DNA from: Anaerolineales bacterium | Lineage (GTDB): Bacteria; Chloroflexota; Anaerolineae; Anaerolineales; UBA4823 | DNA: 33,728 nt | Direction: 5' to 3' | Assembly (NCBI GenBank): GCA_014859065.1 | Contig: JACUUU010000007.1 | Location: 1 to 33,728, forward strand | Shown: positions 1-10,236 of the stretch, piece after piece | Layout: every line of letters begins with the position of its first letter | How positions within the stretch are numbered: the stretch's first letter is position 1 | The notes under the pieces: generated by a model | Database searches by the model: none | Told to the model about the DNA's origin: nothing | What the model saw: the letters and a program-made list of their open reading frames with translations, nothing else | Made by a program: the position numbers and the translations under genes

Positions 1-360
1 TCCAGGCTTAGCCCCCGTTACTTCCGGCAAGAAGCGCTGTTTTTGTTCAGAATTTCCGAACATGGTAATGGGAGCGCAACCCAGACCATTGTGGGCTGCA
101 AGAGCTAAGGCTGTACTACCACATCCCCAACCTAATTCTTCGATCGCGATTGCAGCGCTGATTGCATCAACTCCAGTTCCACCGTATTCTTCCTCCACAT
201 ATAATCCTAGAAGTCCGATGGGTCCCATCTTGCTCGCGGCCACTTGGTTAAACTCTTCAGCTTCGTCCACGTGGCTGGCGCGCGATTTTACTTCACGAGA
301 GACAAAATCGTGTACAACTTCCTGCCACATACGCTGTTCTTCGTTCAAGTCAAAGTTCAT
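1..360 (-). CDS. Acyl-CoA dehydrogenase, N-terminal part (truncated by window edge)
   Basis: Own minus-strand translation from ATG at 360: MNFDLNEEQRMWQEVVHDFVSREVKSRASHVDEAEEFNQVAASKMGPIGLLGLYVEEEYGGTGVDAISAAIAIEELGWGCGSTALALAAHNGLG..., typical ACAD N-terminal domain. The plus ORF at 62-388 is its antisense. Confidence 0.9.
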   Translation of the reverse strand, partial: MNFDLNEEQRMWQEVVHDFVSREVKSRASHVDEAEEFNQVAASKMGPIGLLGLYVEEEYGGTGVDAISAAIAIEELGWGCGSTALALAAHNGLGCAPITMFGNSEQKQRFLPEVTGAKPG

Positions 361-546
361 CAGAGAAACTCTCCCAATATTTCGGTGAAAATACAGTGAT
401 TAATAAACCATCAGGAGTATTCAATTTTTCTATCATTAACTGGTAGTTTCGAAAATGCCATCCTGGTTATTTGCCTTGCGCTGAATAAAACCTCAAACAT
501 AATTTTGACTTGCGATTATTATAATTTAGATTTGTTCCGTACAAAT

Positions 547-2085
547 TTACACTTTATAGATCAAATCAATATAACCCTTTAGCAGATCACTGACGACACC
601 TCGAAAAGGCAGTGTAGCTGCCATCCCATAAATTGGGGCCATTCCAGTCTCTTCTTGAGGGTTCTCTTGGACATGTGAGACAGCTGAGCGTAAATCTTGA
701 AGGAATTTTTCAGCCACACCTGGTTTGGTGTGTCGAAGGGTTACGCAGAGGTGCAGTGCGGGCGGTTTGTGAAGACCATTAAGACTCCAGTTTCTGGAGG
801 TCATGTAATCAAGCACCCGGTAGATATCAAATTCGTGTGAGGTGAAAGCAATAACCCACAAAGGATCTCCTAATACTTTCAACCCTGAAATGGCTTCTAT
901 ACCTTGGCGAATCAGCGCTCCTGTTTTAAGGATTTTGCTGGTTGCTTCTAGATAGCCTTCTTTCCCTATGGAGAGCATGGCTGCCCAACAGGCAGCACTC
1001 AATCCCCCAGGTCGACTCCCAGCAAATGTTGGCGAGAAATACAAACCCCCTGGCCAGTCAACCGCAGTAAAGTATTGGTGCTGGCGCAGCTCGCTTCCCC
1101 GGTAGAGGATAACCGAGGTCCCCTTGGCAGCATATCCGTATTTATGTGTATCAACAGATATAGATGTCACTCCTGGTAGGCGAAAATCAAAAGTTGGCAC
1201 ATTGTAGCCCAGCTGCTCTGCCCAAGGGAGTATAAAGCCTCCCAAACAGGCATCGCTGTGGAAACCTGTCTGATGCTCATAGGCGATTTCAGATAATTCA
1301 GGGATAGGATCGATTGTGCCGTGGGGAAATGAGGGGGCAGAACCAGCTATGACGATCGTGCGGCGGTTGACAGCTTTGCGAACCGCATCCACATCGGCTT
1401 GAAAATTGGCATCCACCGGGATAGACACCATTTTTATATTGAAATAGCGTGCTGCCTTTTCGAAAGCTGCGTGAGCGGTAACCGGCACAATCATCTCTGG
1501 TTTACGGACACCTTTAACCTGGAGAGCCCAATCACGATAGGTTTTCATTGCCAGGAGAATGCTTTCCGTACCACCGGAGGTCACTGTACCACCAATCTGG
1601 TTTACAGGGTCCTGCTCCATTGCGAGGTCATCAGCCCCCAACATGTTGGCGGTCATTGACACGATTTCTGATTCGTACTTTGCCGTACCTGGCCAGATAT
1701 CTACATGTAAGGGATTGCTCTGAGAGTTTAGAGCATAGACCTGATTCAAGAATGCGATGTGATCGTCATCCCCGTGGTACACCGCTCCGGATACGTAACC
1801 TCCTTTCCAACGACTCTCTTCAGCGGAATTGATCGCTTCGATTTCATTTATGATCTCTTCTCTACTCCGAGGGGTAGATGGCAGGTTACGATTTGTTGGA
1901 AAGCGGTTTTTATATGGTTTGAGGGTTCTCTCAAGACTTTCCATGATGCCGTCATACTCTCGACTGATTTGAGACTGGACAATGGGGAGTTTTCGCAGCT
2001 GCCTTTCTAACCATCCCAGTTGGGCGGGTTTTAGCCATTTCAAGCGGGTGCTGATAAAATCTAGTAAATCCATTTTTATTTCCAT
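547..2085 (-). CDS. PLP-dependent decarboxylase/lyase, sphingosine-1-phosphate lyase-like (group II decarboxylase fold)
   Basis: 512 aa; [21 protein letters not shown] and [20 protein letters not shown] (PLP lysine motif) are characteristic of the S1P lyase/glutamate decarboxylase family. The start may instead be the internal Met at 2073. Confidence 0.85.
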   Translation of the reverse strand: MEIKMDLLDFISTRLKWLKPAQLGWLERQLRKLPIVQSQISREYDGIMESLERTLKPYKNRFPTNRNLPSTPRSREEIINEIEAINSAEESRWKGGYVSGAVYHGDDDHIAFLNQVYALNSQSNPLHVDIWPGTAKYESEIVSMTANMLGADDLAMEQDPVNQIGGTVTSGGTESILLAMKTYRDWALQVKGVRKPEMIVPVTAHAAFEKAARYFNIKMVSIPVDANFQADVDAVRKAVNRRTIVIAGSAPSFPHGTIDPIPELSEIAYEHQTGFHSDACLGGFILPWAEQLGYNVPTFDFRLPGVTSISVDTHKYGYAAKGTSVILYRGSELRQHQYFTAVDWPGGLYFSPTFAGSRPGGLSAACWAAMLSIGKEGYLEATSKILKTGALIRQGIEAISGLKVLGDPLWVIAFTSHEFDIYRVLDYMTSRNWSLNGLHKPPALHLCVTLRHTKPGVAEKFLQDLRSAVSHVQENPQEETGMAPIYGMAATLPFRGVVSDLLKGYIDLIYKV

Positions 2086-3666
2086 TCAGGGGGAACGATT
2101 CAGTCTTGAATAGATAGGTTTTAGCTGTTTATAAGTATTGATGAATTCATGGAAAAGTTCATCGTAAATACGACGGTTTTGCTGGTTAGGAACGAAACGC
2201 TTTGCGATTTCAACCCGCTTAGAGATATCTGCAATACTCAGCTGACCCATTGCCATGGAAGCCAGGAAAGCTGCCCCCCGAAGGTTAACGAAGAGAGGCT
2301 CCTTGATCTGATGAATTGTTCGATCGAGAACATCAGCCAGAACCTGGCACCAGAATTCCGATTGTGCGCCTCCACCTGTTATGGTGAGGGTTTTAATCTT
2401 GTGTTTTATGGACTTTTCCATCGATTCGAACATCCAGCGTGTGTTAAAGGCAACACCTTCGAAAACAGCTCGCACCAAATGAGCCCGGGTAGTTTTCAAA
2501 GTTTGATTTACAAAACCTCCTCGCAGTTGCGCTTCATCTACGGGGGCGCGTTCACCGTATAACCAGGGGAGATAGATCAACTTGTCGCTGCCAGCAGGAA
2601 CACGCTCAGCAAGCTTATTGAAGCCTTCCAGAAGATCCAATGATTTTGGGGTAGGTGCCAGTTCATCTTCTGGAAAGAGGATGTTATCGCGCAGGTGGGT
2701 CAGACAGACACCCGCGCATTCTTGCTCTGCTACCACGATGTACTTATCCGGAATTGCCGACGGCAAGGATGCCATGTTTCGGACTATATCTGTCATCTTG
2801 AAAGGCAAATGACAGGCTAACCAGGAGGAAGTTCCGATGTATAAGTGAGTCTGGTAATCGCCAACCGCGCCTGACCCAACAGCCGCGGATTGCACATCAG
2901 GGGTGCCAACGATAACCTGGACTTTCTCATTCAACCCTAGTTCTTTAGCTACCTTCGGTTGAATAGGACCTAATAAGTCGAGTGCCTGGTGCAGCTTAGG
3001 CAGTTTGTCGGCATCGATTGACGAGAGATTGATTAGTCGCTGGTTATAAGTAACCTTGTCAAGGCGGCGGTTGTCAGTCAACCAGTGCAGGCAAATCGAG
3101 TCATATCCAGCAGCATATTGACCGGACAATACCAAATTCAAATAATCTTTTGGTTCCAGGAACTTATATGTCTTCTGATATAGGTCAGGAAATTCATTTT
3201 TTATGTATAGGATGTGAGCGATAGGATCTTTGCCCGCTTTACCTGGTAATCCCCCGGTCAGTCTTACCCAATTAAGCGTCTTCCATACGCCATAGCCTTG
3301 GATTTGTGGAAATCCCTTGATTAATTCCCGGACATATTCGGCACCACGTGTATCCATCCAGATGATGGCATTCATCAAGGGTTGACTATATTGATCAACC
3401 GCGACCGTGCCTGACCATTGACCTGTGCAGCTTATAGCAAGGATGTCATCAACGGGCACAAGATTTTGAGACAGAATCTTGTGGGTGGCAGTTTTAATGC
3501 CTTTCCACCAATCTTGTGGAGACTGTTCTGCACCCCCTCCAGAAAGCAAGTGAAGGGGTATTTTTTCGGATTCAACTACTAGAATCTCACCAAATGTGGA
3601 AACTAAAGCAACTTTTGGTCCAGAGGTTCCCAGGTCAATGGCCAGTATATATTTACTGTTTGCCAT
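2086..3666 (-). CDS. FGGY-family carbohydrate kinase (xylulokinase-like)
   Basis: 526 aa; N-terminal YILAIDLGTSGPKVALV ATPase motif, WMDTRG, and C-terminal ITGGGAQSEFWCQVLADVLDRTI FGGY signature. Confidence 0.9.
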   Translation of the reverse strand: MANSKYILAIDLGTSGPKVALVSTFGEILVVESEKIPLHLLSGGGAEQSPQDWWKGIKTATHKILSQNLVPVDDILAISCTGQWSGTVAVDQYSQPLMNAIIWMDTRGAEYVRELIKGFPQIQGYGVWKTLNWVRLTGGLPGKAGKDPIAHILYIKNEFPDLYQKTYKFLEPKDYLNLVLSGQYAAGYDSICLHWLTDNRRLDKVTYNQRLINLSSIDADKLPKLHQALDLLGPIQPKVAKELGLNEKVQVIVGTPDVQSAAVGSGAVGDYQTHLYIGTSSWLACHLPFKMTDIVRNMASLPSAIPDKYIVVAEQECAGVCLTHLRDNILFPEDELAPTPKSLDLLEGFNKLAERVPAGSDKLIYLPWLYGERAPVDEAQLRGGFVNQTLKTTRAHLVRAVFEGVAFNTRWMFESMEKSIKHKIKTLTITGGGAQSEFWCQVLADVLDRTIHQIKEPLFVNLRGAAFLASMAMGQLSIADISKRVEIAKRFVPNQQNRRIYDELFHEFINTYKQLKPIYSRLNRSP

Positions 3667-3722
3667 ATTGATGTCTCGCGTTCCCCTGTTGTTTAGTAAG
3701 CTTGTCTGTATCCTTTGATATT

Positions 3723-3728
3723 ATTATA
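3723..3728 (-). promoter_or_regulatory. Candidate -10 box (TATAAT on minus strand) for the FGGY kinase/lyase genes
   Basis: Minus-strand reading GTTACA-17 nt-TATAAT (perfect -10, -35 four of six), about 57 bp upstream of the start codon. Confidence 0.35.
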
Positions 3729-3811
3729 AGCTTATTCACAGTTTTTGTAACAAAATATTGACACGGAGATTCGGTCGGTTGGCATTTTCTTTAACTACAA
3801 GGCTGGTAGGA

Positions 3812-4621
3812 TTAGGTGAGGTAAGAACGAATCAGGTGCCGACGAGTAAAATGACCCAATGTAATGGCTTCGACAAACATGGGTGTCCCGCAGGTCAATC
3901 GAGCAATTTCACCTGTACTCAAACCTCTTCGGTGCAGATCAATCACTTTATGCCCTAATTCCTCCAGATAATTGATCTTTGTTTCCAATTCTTCAGTTGG
4001 ATTAGTTCGTACCCGAGCACTGCCCGGAAAGAGGTATCTGATTGGTAGGGCAGCGATTTTCTTCAAAGAGGCAATCACTCCCCATATATCACAACCTTGA
4101 CGTAAGGCGCGATCTTTGCCGCCAACAAAAAGATCCCCAGTAAATAACCAGGACTTCTCAGGTTCATACAGACAAAGATGATCTGGGCTATGACCAGGAG
4201 TATAGATCACCTGAAGCTGAAAGCCTTCGCTTATGATCATTTCACCATCTACAAGTGGTTTGCCTTGAGAAGCTTCTGGGCATCCCCAGAAAAATCTCCG
4301 GTAGGGATGAAGCGGTTGGTTCCGGTGTGGATCTTCCAATACCTTCAACGCTTGAGGATGTGCCAATATATCTGCGGAGGGGTTGTCCCGTTTTAGAGCA
4401 GCATTGGCGCCGATATGATCTTCATGGGAGTGGGTGTTTACAATCTTGGTGAGGTGACTTTCAGATAGCATATCAAGCAGTTCCTCACAGGTGTGAGCGC
4501 AGCCTGTGTCTATCATGATGGAATCCAGCAAATATGCGGTTGTCCAGTAGCGTCCTCTCCCAGTCAAGGTACGCGCCAGATCAAAACGGGTTACCGGACC
4601 AAATTTTGAAATTCTTATCAT
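3812..4621 (-). CDS. MBL-fold metallo-hydrolase
   Basis: 269 aa; THSHEDHIGAN (HxHxDH), HSPDHLCLY and FTGDLFVGGKD metal-ligand motifs. Confidence 0.9.
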   Translation of the reverse strand: MIRISKFGPVTRFDLARTLTGRGRYWTTAYLLDSIMIDTGCAHTCEELLDMLSESHLTKIVNTHSHEDHIGANAALKRDNPSADILAHPQALKVLEDPHRNQPLHPYRRFFWGCPEASQGKPLVDGEMIISEGFQLQVIYTPGHSPDHLCLYEPEKSWLFTGDLFVGGKDRALRQGCDIWGVIASLKKIAALPIRYLFPGSARVRTNPTEELETKINYLEELGHKVIDLHRRGLSTGEIARLTCGTPMFVEAITLGHFTRRHLIRSYLT

Positions 4622-4699
4622 ATGGAAGAAATCTCTGCCTAAATAGAAATGACTAATGACATGCCTATTCTTCCATTCAAGATCTGCATTTTGTCATAA

Positions 4700-5130
4700 T
4701 CAGGGTTCCAACCTGACATCTACACTGCTTAGATGCAGATCGCCTGGAAAAGCCGGGCTGGGGTCTCGGACTAATACCCGTCCTGTTTGGGGGGAGTCAA
4801 TCGTATATGCCATTTCAAACTTGAATATTCGATATTTTCCCAATTTGGAGGCCAATGTGATGACTGTTGAGGCGATAAAGCTGCCGTTTTCATTCTGGAA
4901 ATCGATCAAGAGAGTTCGTTCGAATGGATCTAAGCCAACTACTCCCGCAGAAATTAATCCACCACCAATCATACCTGAGTTAGCCGGGTTTAAAATAAGG
5001 ACGAGGTGGCAAAATTAAATGGTTGTTGAGCAGTCGCAGAGGGGATCAGATCGGGCGGTGAGAGCACCACCTGGCAAGCAAAGAGTGTAAATCCCAGGAT
5101 TAGAATTTTGGAGACATTATTGAAATTCAT
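4700..5130 (-). pseudogene. Small lipoprotein with Ig-like domain, apparently split by a -1 frameshift
   Basis: N-terminal part from ATG 5130 (GGAG RBS) is MNFNNVSKILILGFTLFACQ (signal peptide plus lipobox), with a TAA at 4990-4992. The -1 frame continues ...ILNPANSGMIGGGLISAGVVGLDPFERTLLIDFQNENGSFIAST..., resembling a secreted Ig-like (Gmad2-type) repeat domain. Confidence 0.5.
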
Positions 5131-5266
5131 AATTCTGCTCCACATGGAATTATGACTTAATAATGTTTTTGTGATTATTTTGTAAAAATATTTGCATTTC
5201 CAAATCCTCAGCATCGAGCGGCTTGTATTGAAGAATCACTCCCATGTCTTCAAATGATGATTATTC

Positions 5267-7276
5267 TCAACTCTCTCCTTTTGATGTCCGAAGGATTGGT
5301 CGTATTTTCCTGATCGCCTTAACAGATTCAGGATTAACTAATGAGGAGGTATCACCAGGAGGTTGGTTGAGGTAAGCAGCTTTGATAACTCGTCTCATTA
5401 CTTTGGCGTTGCGAGTTTTTGGCAGATCTTCCACGAATAATATTTCTTTTGGGGTTAGGGGTTTTCCCAAAGACTTAATGACATGGGTTTTTAGCTGTTC
5501 AGCTAATGACTTAGAAGGTTTACTTCCCGAAACTAGTACACAAAAGACAACCAAAGAATTACCTTTGATTTCGTCCGGTACCCCGATGGCTGCTGCTTCG
5601 ACAACACTTGGGTGGCTGACTAAATGCGATTCGATTTCAGCCGGGCCAATGCGTTTCCCAGACAATTTTATCGTGTCGTCTGAGCGACCGAGTATATACC
5701 ACATCCCGTCGGAATCAACAGCTGCAAAATCTCCATGAACCCAAACTCCAGGCCAACGCGACCAATATGTCTCTTCATATCGTTTTGGATCGTCCCAGAA
5801 TCCACGCGTCATGCCAATCCATGGAGCTTTAACGACCAGCTCACCGACCTGGTTGCGGATGGGGTTGCCGTTCTCATCAAAGACATCTGCAGCTATTCCT
5901 GGACAAGGAGCTGAGAAGGCGCAAGGTTTGAGCGGCTGTAATGGGTTGCCCATCAGAATGCCTCCAGAAACTTCTGTCCCGCCTGAATAATTGATGATTG
6001 GTCGCTTGGATTTGCCGACCCGTTTGAATAACCACATCCACGGGTCAGGGTTCCAGGGTTCTCCGGTAGAAGCAAAAAAACGCAGCGAGGAGAGATCGTG
6101 TTTCCGGAAGGGTTCTTCACCCTGGCTGATCGAGGCACGTACTAAGGTGGGAGAAACCCCCAATGTGTTGATTTTATGGCGCTCAACCATATCCCACAGG
6201 CGGTCAGGCCTGGGATAGTCTGGAGCTCCATCGTATGCGACAATAGTGCCACCCAAGAGCAAACAGCCGAATACCAACCACGGGCCCATCATCCAACCCA
6301 TATCAGTTATCCAATGAAGCCGGTCACCTCGGTGAATATCAATGCCAAATGCCATGTCTTGAGCCGCTTTGACTGGAAATCCACAATGGGTATGGACGAC
6401 ACCTTTGGGTTTTCCGGTTGTCCCAGATGTAAACAGGATCATGAGCACATCTTCTGCTGCGGTTATTTCGGTGGTAGCTTCCGTTGGTTGTCCATCTATG
6501 AGTTCATGCCACCAATGATCTCGACCAGGGAGTATGTCAACTTGCTGATTGTTGCGCTTCAAGACGATAATGTGTTCTAATGTGGGGGTCAGTTGGGTAG
6601 CTTGATCGGCGATCGGTTTCAGCATAACTGGCTGACCTCTCCGCTGAAACCCATCTACAGTGAAAAGCGCTTTAGCGCCTACATCTACCAGCCGCGATGC
6701 GATAGCACCACTGCCGTACCCAGAAAATAACGGTAGGATAATTCCCCCAATCTTTGCAATTGCCAGCATCGCCACAATGATTTCGCAAGTCATGGGCATA
6801 TACAGACCAACTGCATCTCCCCTAGTTAACCCAATCGAGCGTAAGGCATTGGCAGCCTGGTTTACCTGCCTGTAGAGTTCACCATAGGAGAGCCGGCAAA
6901 TTTCGCCTTGTTCTGTTTCGCTTATCAGGGCAGTGTCATTCTCGACCGGCGTGCCGATGTACTTGTCAATACAATTGTAAACGATGTTAAGTTTGCCCCC
7001 TACACACCACTCAGGCCAGGCGATCCCCTTGGAGATGTCCAGGATATTCGAATAAGGATGGTGGAATTGAATATCCAAGTATTTCAAAACTGCGTCACTG
7101 AACCAAGCAACATCTGCAGTGGATAACTGCATCAAGTTATCAAAACTGCTGATGTGGTGCAGCTGCATGAATTGGGTCAAGTTGGCGCGCTCGATGTATT
7201 CCGAGTCTGGTCTCCAGACTATTTCTCCCCCAAACCTGAACTGGTCGGTCATCCCTCTCCTCCAATGGTGAAGCAA
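5267..7276 (-). CDS. AMP-forming acetyl/acyl-CoA synthetase (ANL superfamily)
   Basis: 669 aa; MILFTSGTTGKPKGVVHTHCG (AMP-binding motif), NYSGGTEVSGG, GDFAAVDSDGMWYILGRSDDTIKLSGKRIGPAEIES, TRNAKVMRR. The true start is probably the Met at 7252 (MTDQFRFGGEIVWRP). Confidence 0.93.
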   Translation of the reverse strand: MLHHWRRGMTDQFRFGGEIVWRPDSEYIERANLTQFMQLHHISSFDNLMQLSTADVAWFSDAVLKYLDIQFHHPYSNILDISKGIAWPEWCVGGKLNIVYNCIDKYIGTPVENDTALISETEQGEICRLSYGELYRQVNQAANALRSIGLTRGDAVGLYMPMTCEIIVAMLAIAKIGGIILPLFSGYGSGAIASRLVDVGAKALFTVDGFQRRGQPVMLKPIADQATQLTPTLEHIIVLKRNNQQVDILPGRDHWWHELIDGQPTEATTEITAAEDVLMILFTSGTTGKPKGVVHTHCGFPVKAAQDMAFGIDIHRGDRLHWITDMGWMMGPWLVFGCLLLGGTIVAYDGAPDYPRPDRLWDMVERHKINTLGVSPTLVRASISQGEEPFRKHDLSSLRFFASTGEPWNPDPWMWLFKRVGKSKRPIINYSGGTEVSGGILMGNPLQPLKPCAFSAPCPGIAADVFDENGNPIRNQVGELVVKAPWIGMTRGFWDDPKRYEETYWSRWPGVWVHGDFAAVDSDGMWYILGRSDDTIKLSGKRIGPAEIESHLVSHPSVVEAAAIGVPDEIKGNSLVVFCVLVSGSKPSKSLAEQLKTHVIKSLGKPLTPKEILFVEDLPKTRNAKVMRRVIKAAYLNQPPGDTSSLVNPESVKAIRKIRPILRTSKGES

Positions 7277-7306
7277 TAGATCAAAAAAAACCTGATTTTC
7301 TTGTGA

Positions 7307-8770
7307 TTAATCCTGGATGTATGCTTCGATATCGTCAACGCCAGACTCTTTGGCCAAAGAAAATACCAGACGGTCGAGTTCTTTTAGGCCTTCAGCAGGC
7401 AAATCCGGGGTTTGGTAACCTGCCAGCAGTTGTTGTGCGTGTTTCTTGGCGCGTGAGAAGGTGTCTAGGCTGCCCTCCGACTGCCAACCGCGGATCGAGC
7501 TGCGATCGATAACCGGAGAGGGAATATGTTGTTCCAAAGGAAATAACTCTCGGGTAATTTTTTGTTTGAGAAAATCACCCTTGAAATTGATTCCAGTGAA
7601 CATTTGTAAAGCCAGAGGTTTGGTACGTTCCTGAACACCTTCCAGCAAGCGTTTTGCCATAGCGATCCCTTCAGCATCTATAACCAGTTTTTCAATGCTT
7701 TGACAGGCCAAGAAATCCAACATACCTGCTCCTGAGATCATATTGATGCCTGCGAGGGCGCCAATCACTGCACTGATGCCGCTCTCCAAACCAGCCTGAT
7801 AATCGACGATTTTTGCGTCGCTTGCGCCGAGGTAGGTGTGAGTAGGCAAGTTTAGAGATTTGCCTACCTGAGCATAACAGACATCAATCATGGCTGTTTC
7901 CATAGCGCCCATCGGCGTGGTGCCTTGACGCATATCAAAAATTGCAGGCGCGCCCCCCCAAACAATTGGCGCACCGGGTCGAGCCAGCTGGTGGATGGTA
8001 ATACCACTAAGGCACTCGGCTGTATGCTGTACTACAGATCCAAGCAGCGTGACTGGAGCGGCAGCCCCAGCCAGCGGCATTGAAACGATCTGCGTGGGAA
8101 CTCCTGCTTTAGCCAGCTCGATCAAATTTTGACATCCAAACTCGCTCCAGATCAATGGTGGGGATGGGCAAACATCGAACACTGCTCTCGGTTTTTCATT
8201 TAACCCCTTTTGACCCACACACATTATCTTCAGCATCTCGATCATATACTTGAGGGTTTTGATTGAGAAAGCCCCGGTAACGATCGGTTTGGTTGAATAC
8301 CGCAGGACAATATATAAACGGTACAAATCACCGATCTCTTTAGGGATCTCGCTGCACACGACTGCGGTGGATTGGGCTTCATATTGAGGAAGCTTCTCAG
8401 CAAGTTTAACTAACCTGATCAAGTCCGAAGTTCTTGCAGGTCTGTGTTCGAGCGTATCCGAATCGAGCATGTGAACAGCAGAAGAACCAGGATCAAATTG
8501 AACCTGATCACCGCCATAATGAACAGCCGCTTCACCGGCATGGCTGTATAATGAGAAATCTTGAGGTGTACTTTGCAAAGCCTGGCGAATGGTTTTTTCG
8601 GGAATGTAGGCTATATTATTACCCTCATCAATCCTGGCATCCGCCTCGGATAATAAATTTCTGGCTTCAGAAGACTGCACTTTGATACCAGTTTTCACCA
8701 TCAATTGGAATGCTTCATCCAGAATTCGATCGATAAGTTCTTCGGGGAGCAGTTTGATTGTGGGTTGCAT
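7307..8770 (-). CDS. MttB-family corrinoid-dependent methyltransferase (non-pyrrolysine)
   Basis: 487 aa; trimethylamine methyltransferase family architecture (FDPGSSAVHMLD..., APIVWGGAPAIFDMRQGTTPMGAMETAM..., SGAGMLDFLACQS). No in-frame amber codon; stop TAA. Confidence 0.9.
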   Translation of the reverse strand: MQPTIKLLPEELIDRILDEAFQLMVKTGIKVQSSEARNLLSEADARIDEGNNIAYIPEKTIRQALQSTPQDFSLYSHAGEAAVHYGGDQVQFDPGSSAVHMLDSDTLEHRPARTSDLIRLVKLAEKLPQYEAQSTAVVCSEIPKEIGDLYRLYIVLRYSTKPIVTGAFSIKTLKYMIEMLKIMCVGQKGLNEKPRAVFDVCPSPPLIWSEFGCQNLIELAKAGVPTQIVSMPLAGAAAPVTLLGSVVQHTAECLSGITIHQLARPGAPIVWGGAPAIFDMRQGTTPMGAMETAMIDVCYAQVGKSLNLPTHTYLGASDAKIVDYQAGLESGISAVIGALAGINMISGAGMLDFLACQSIEKLVIDAEGIAMAKRLLEGVQERTKPLALQMFTGINFKGDFLKQKITRELFPLEQHIPSPVIDRSSIRGWQSEGSLDTFSRAKKHAQQLLAGYQTPDLPAEGLKELDRLVFSLAKESGVDDIEAYIQD

Positions 8771-8773
8771 AAC

Positions 8774-10225
8774 TTACTTACTCTCCAACGCAGATACTAT
8801 TTTGAGAAGTTCAGCTGAAAGTCGCGGGTCTAATGGTTCAGGGATATGTTTTGCCAAGATATCCCTGGCTTTTTCACCAGCCCAATCTGGAGGCCCATCG
8901 CCTTTTTCTTCCCATTCATTGTACGGGCGGCGGTCCATGAATTGAGGTAGAAAAATATCCTGCATATGCTGACGGGTGTGTTTCTGGGCGAGGAAGTTTC
9001 CACCCGGTCCGACTGCCCGAATCGTGTCCAGGGCTAAGGTCTCCTCATTGATGGGGATGCCCTCCATCATTTTGTGGATAATGTTAAAGATCTCACAGTC
9101 CAACAACATTTGTTGATAAGACCAGATACGGCTACCATGCAGGAAACCAACTCCCAAGAGCATATCAGACAAGACTACGCAAGCCATGAATGTGGACAAG
9201 CTGTTATCGATGCCTGCCTGCCAGTTAGGTTCTTTTGCACCTGTTGCAAAAGAGCCCATCGAGAGCGGGATGTTGTAGAAATCCGCCAAAACGTTTGTGG
9301 CTGCCCCGAAGAGAAAGTCCTCCGGACCCCCACCGGTATAAGCGCCAGTGCGCAGATCTGAAGCGGTTTGGGCTGCTGCATAAAAAACGGGCGCTCCTGG
9401 AAAAGCTAGCTGAATTAATGCCATTGCACTGATCACCTCAGCGTTGCCTACCACCAGCGTTCCAGCCATAGTGGCTGGTCCGGTTGTCAGGCAAGATGCC
9501 ATCGTCATAAATCCCACTGGCAAACCCGCCTCGGCAGCTACCAGAGCTGCTTCCAGGCTGCCTCCATCTTGACCCAGAGGCGAGGCAGTGCACTGCATGA
9601 TGGAAAGCAGTGGGCGAATTCTAAGCGATTGATGATCACCTGCTATCGCGGCAGCCATTTCAACTGCTGCCTGAGCTTCTCTCTCTGAATAAATGCTTTC
9701 GGTCTGGACATGTTTGGTTGAATTTTCCCAGATGGCGTGCAATTCGTGTAAGCCGCGTGTTTCCGGAGGATAATCCTGAGCTGATACAGGTACCCAGTGG
9801 AAAGCGATTTCCTCCAGGTAATTGGCAACTATTGCGATTTCTTCCACGTCCTTTAGACCTGACCGGCGGCGAAGGCCTGAATGCAGATCGATCACTTCAA
9901 CCCCACATCCATCGGTGCCTACGTAAACGTGATTTCCATCCAGCGGTAAATCTTGCTGAGGGTTACGGGCAGCCAGCGAGTAAGAACTTGGGGCATGTTG
10001 AAGGGCCTGCTCGATAAGTTGACCATCAGCTTTGACGGTCATTGTGTCCCGATCGACTTTTGCGCCATGGGTTTCCCAAATATCTAAAGCTTTCTGCGAA
10101 GGGAAACGAACTCCTACAGTTTCAATTACTTCTAATGTGGCTGTATGCAGGCGCGCTACGTCCTCCGGACTTAGGATATCCAGCTTCAGGCGTGGGTTGG
10201 AAATGGATTTAATCTTTGCAGTCAT
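8774..10225 (-). CDS. MttB-family corrinoid-dependent methyltransferase, second paralog (non-pyrrolysine)
   Basis: 483 aa; ISNPRLKLDILSPEDVARLHTATLEVIETVGVRFPSQKALDIWE, VYVGTDGCGVEVIDLHSG, GAPVFYAAAQTASDLRTGAYTGGGPED. No in-frame amber codon. Confidence 0.9.
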   Translation of the reverse strand: MTAKIKSISNPRLKLDILSPEDVARLHTATLEVIETVGVRFPSQKALDIWETHGAKVDRDTMTVKADGQLIEQALQHAPSSYSLAARNPQQDLPLDGNHVYVGTDGCGVEVIDLHSGLRRRSGLKDVEEIAIVANYLEEIAFHWVPVSAQDYPPETRGLHELHAIWENSTKHVQTESIYSEREAQAAVEMAAAIAGDHQSLRIRPLLSIMQCTASPLGQDGGSLEAALVAAEAGLPVGFMTMASCLTTGPATMAGTLVVGNAEVISAMALIQLAFPGAPVFYAAAQTASDLRTGAYTGGGPEDFLFGAATNVLADFYNIPLSMGSFATGAKEPNWQAGIDNSLSTFMACVVLSDMLLGVGFLHGSRIWSYQQMLLDCEIFNIIHKMMEGIPINEETLALDTIRAVGPGGNFLAQKHTRQHMQDIFLPQFMDRRPYNEWEEKGDGPPDWAGEKARDILAKHIPEPLDPRLSAELLKIVSALESK

Positions 10226-10236
10226 TGCTCTATTCC

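Noticed and set aside
1399-2812. Plus-strand ORFs antisense to the lyase and kinase (for example 1399-1659, 2149-2562)
   Set aside because: Low-complexity antisense translations without domain features, fully overlapped by well-supported minus-strand genes; the same applies to other antisense ORFs in the track.
4990-5016. Programmed -1 frameshift at the coronavirus-like heptamer TTTAAAC in the lipoprotein gene
   Set aside because: The heptamer is in the wrong phase relative to the signal-peptide frame (TTA TTT TAA), so simultaneous slippage is not supported; mutation or sequencing error is more likely.
4700-5018. Plus-strand ORF 4656-5018
   Set aside because: Antisense to the Ig-like lipoprotein domain and lacking recognisable protein features.
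7307-10225. Pyrrolysine (UAG) read-through in the MttB-family genes
   Set aside because: Both frames are uninterrupted and end in TAA; they belong to the non-Pyl MttB type.
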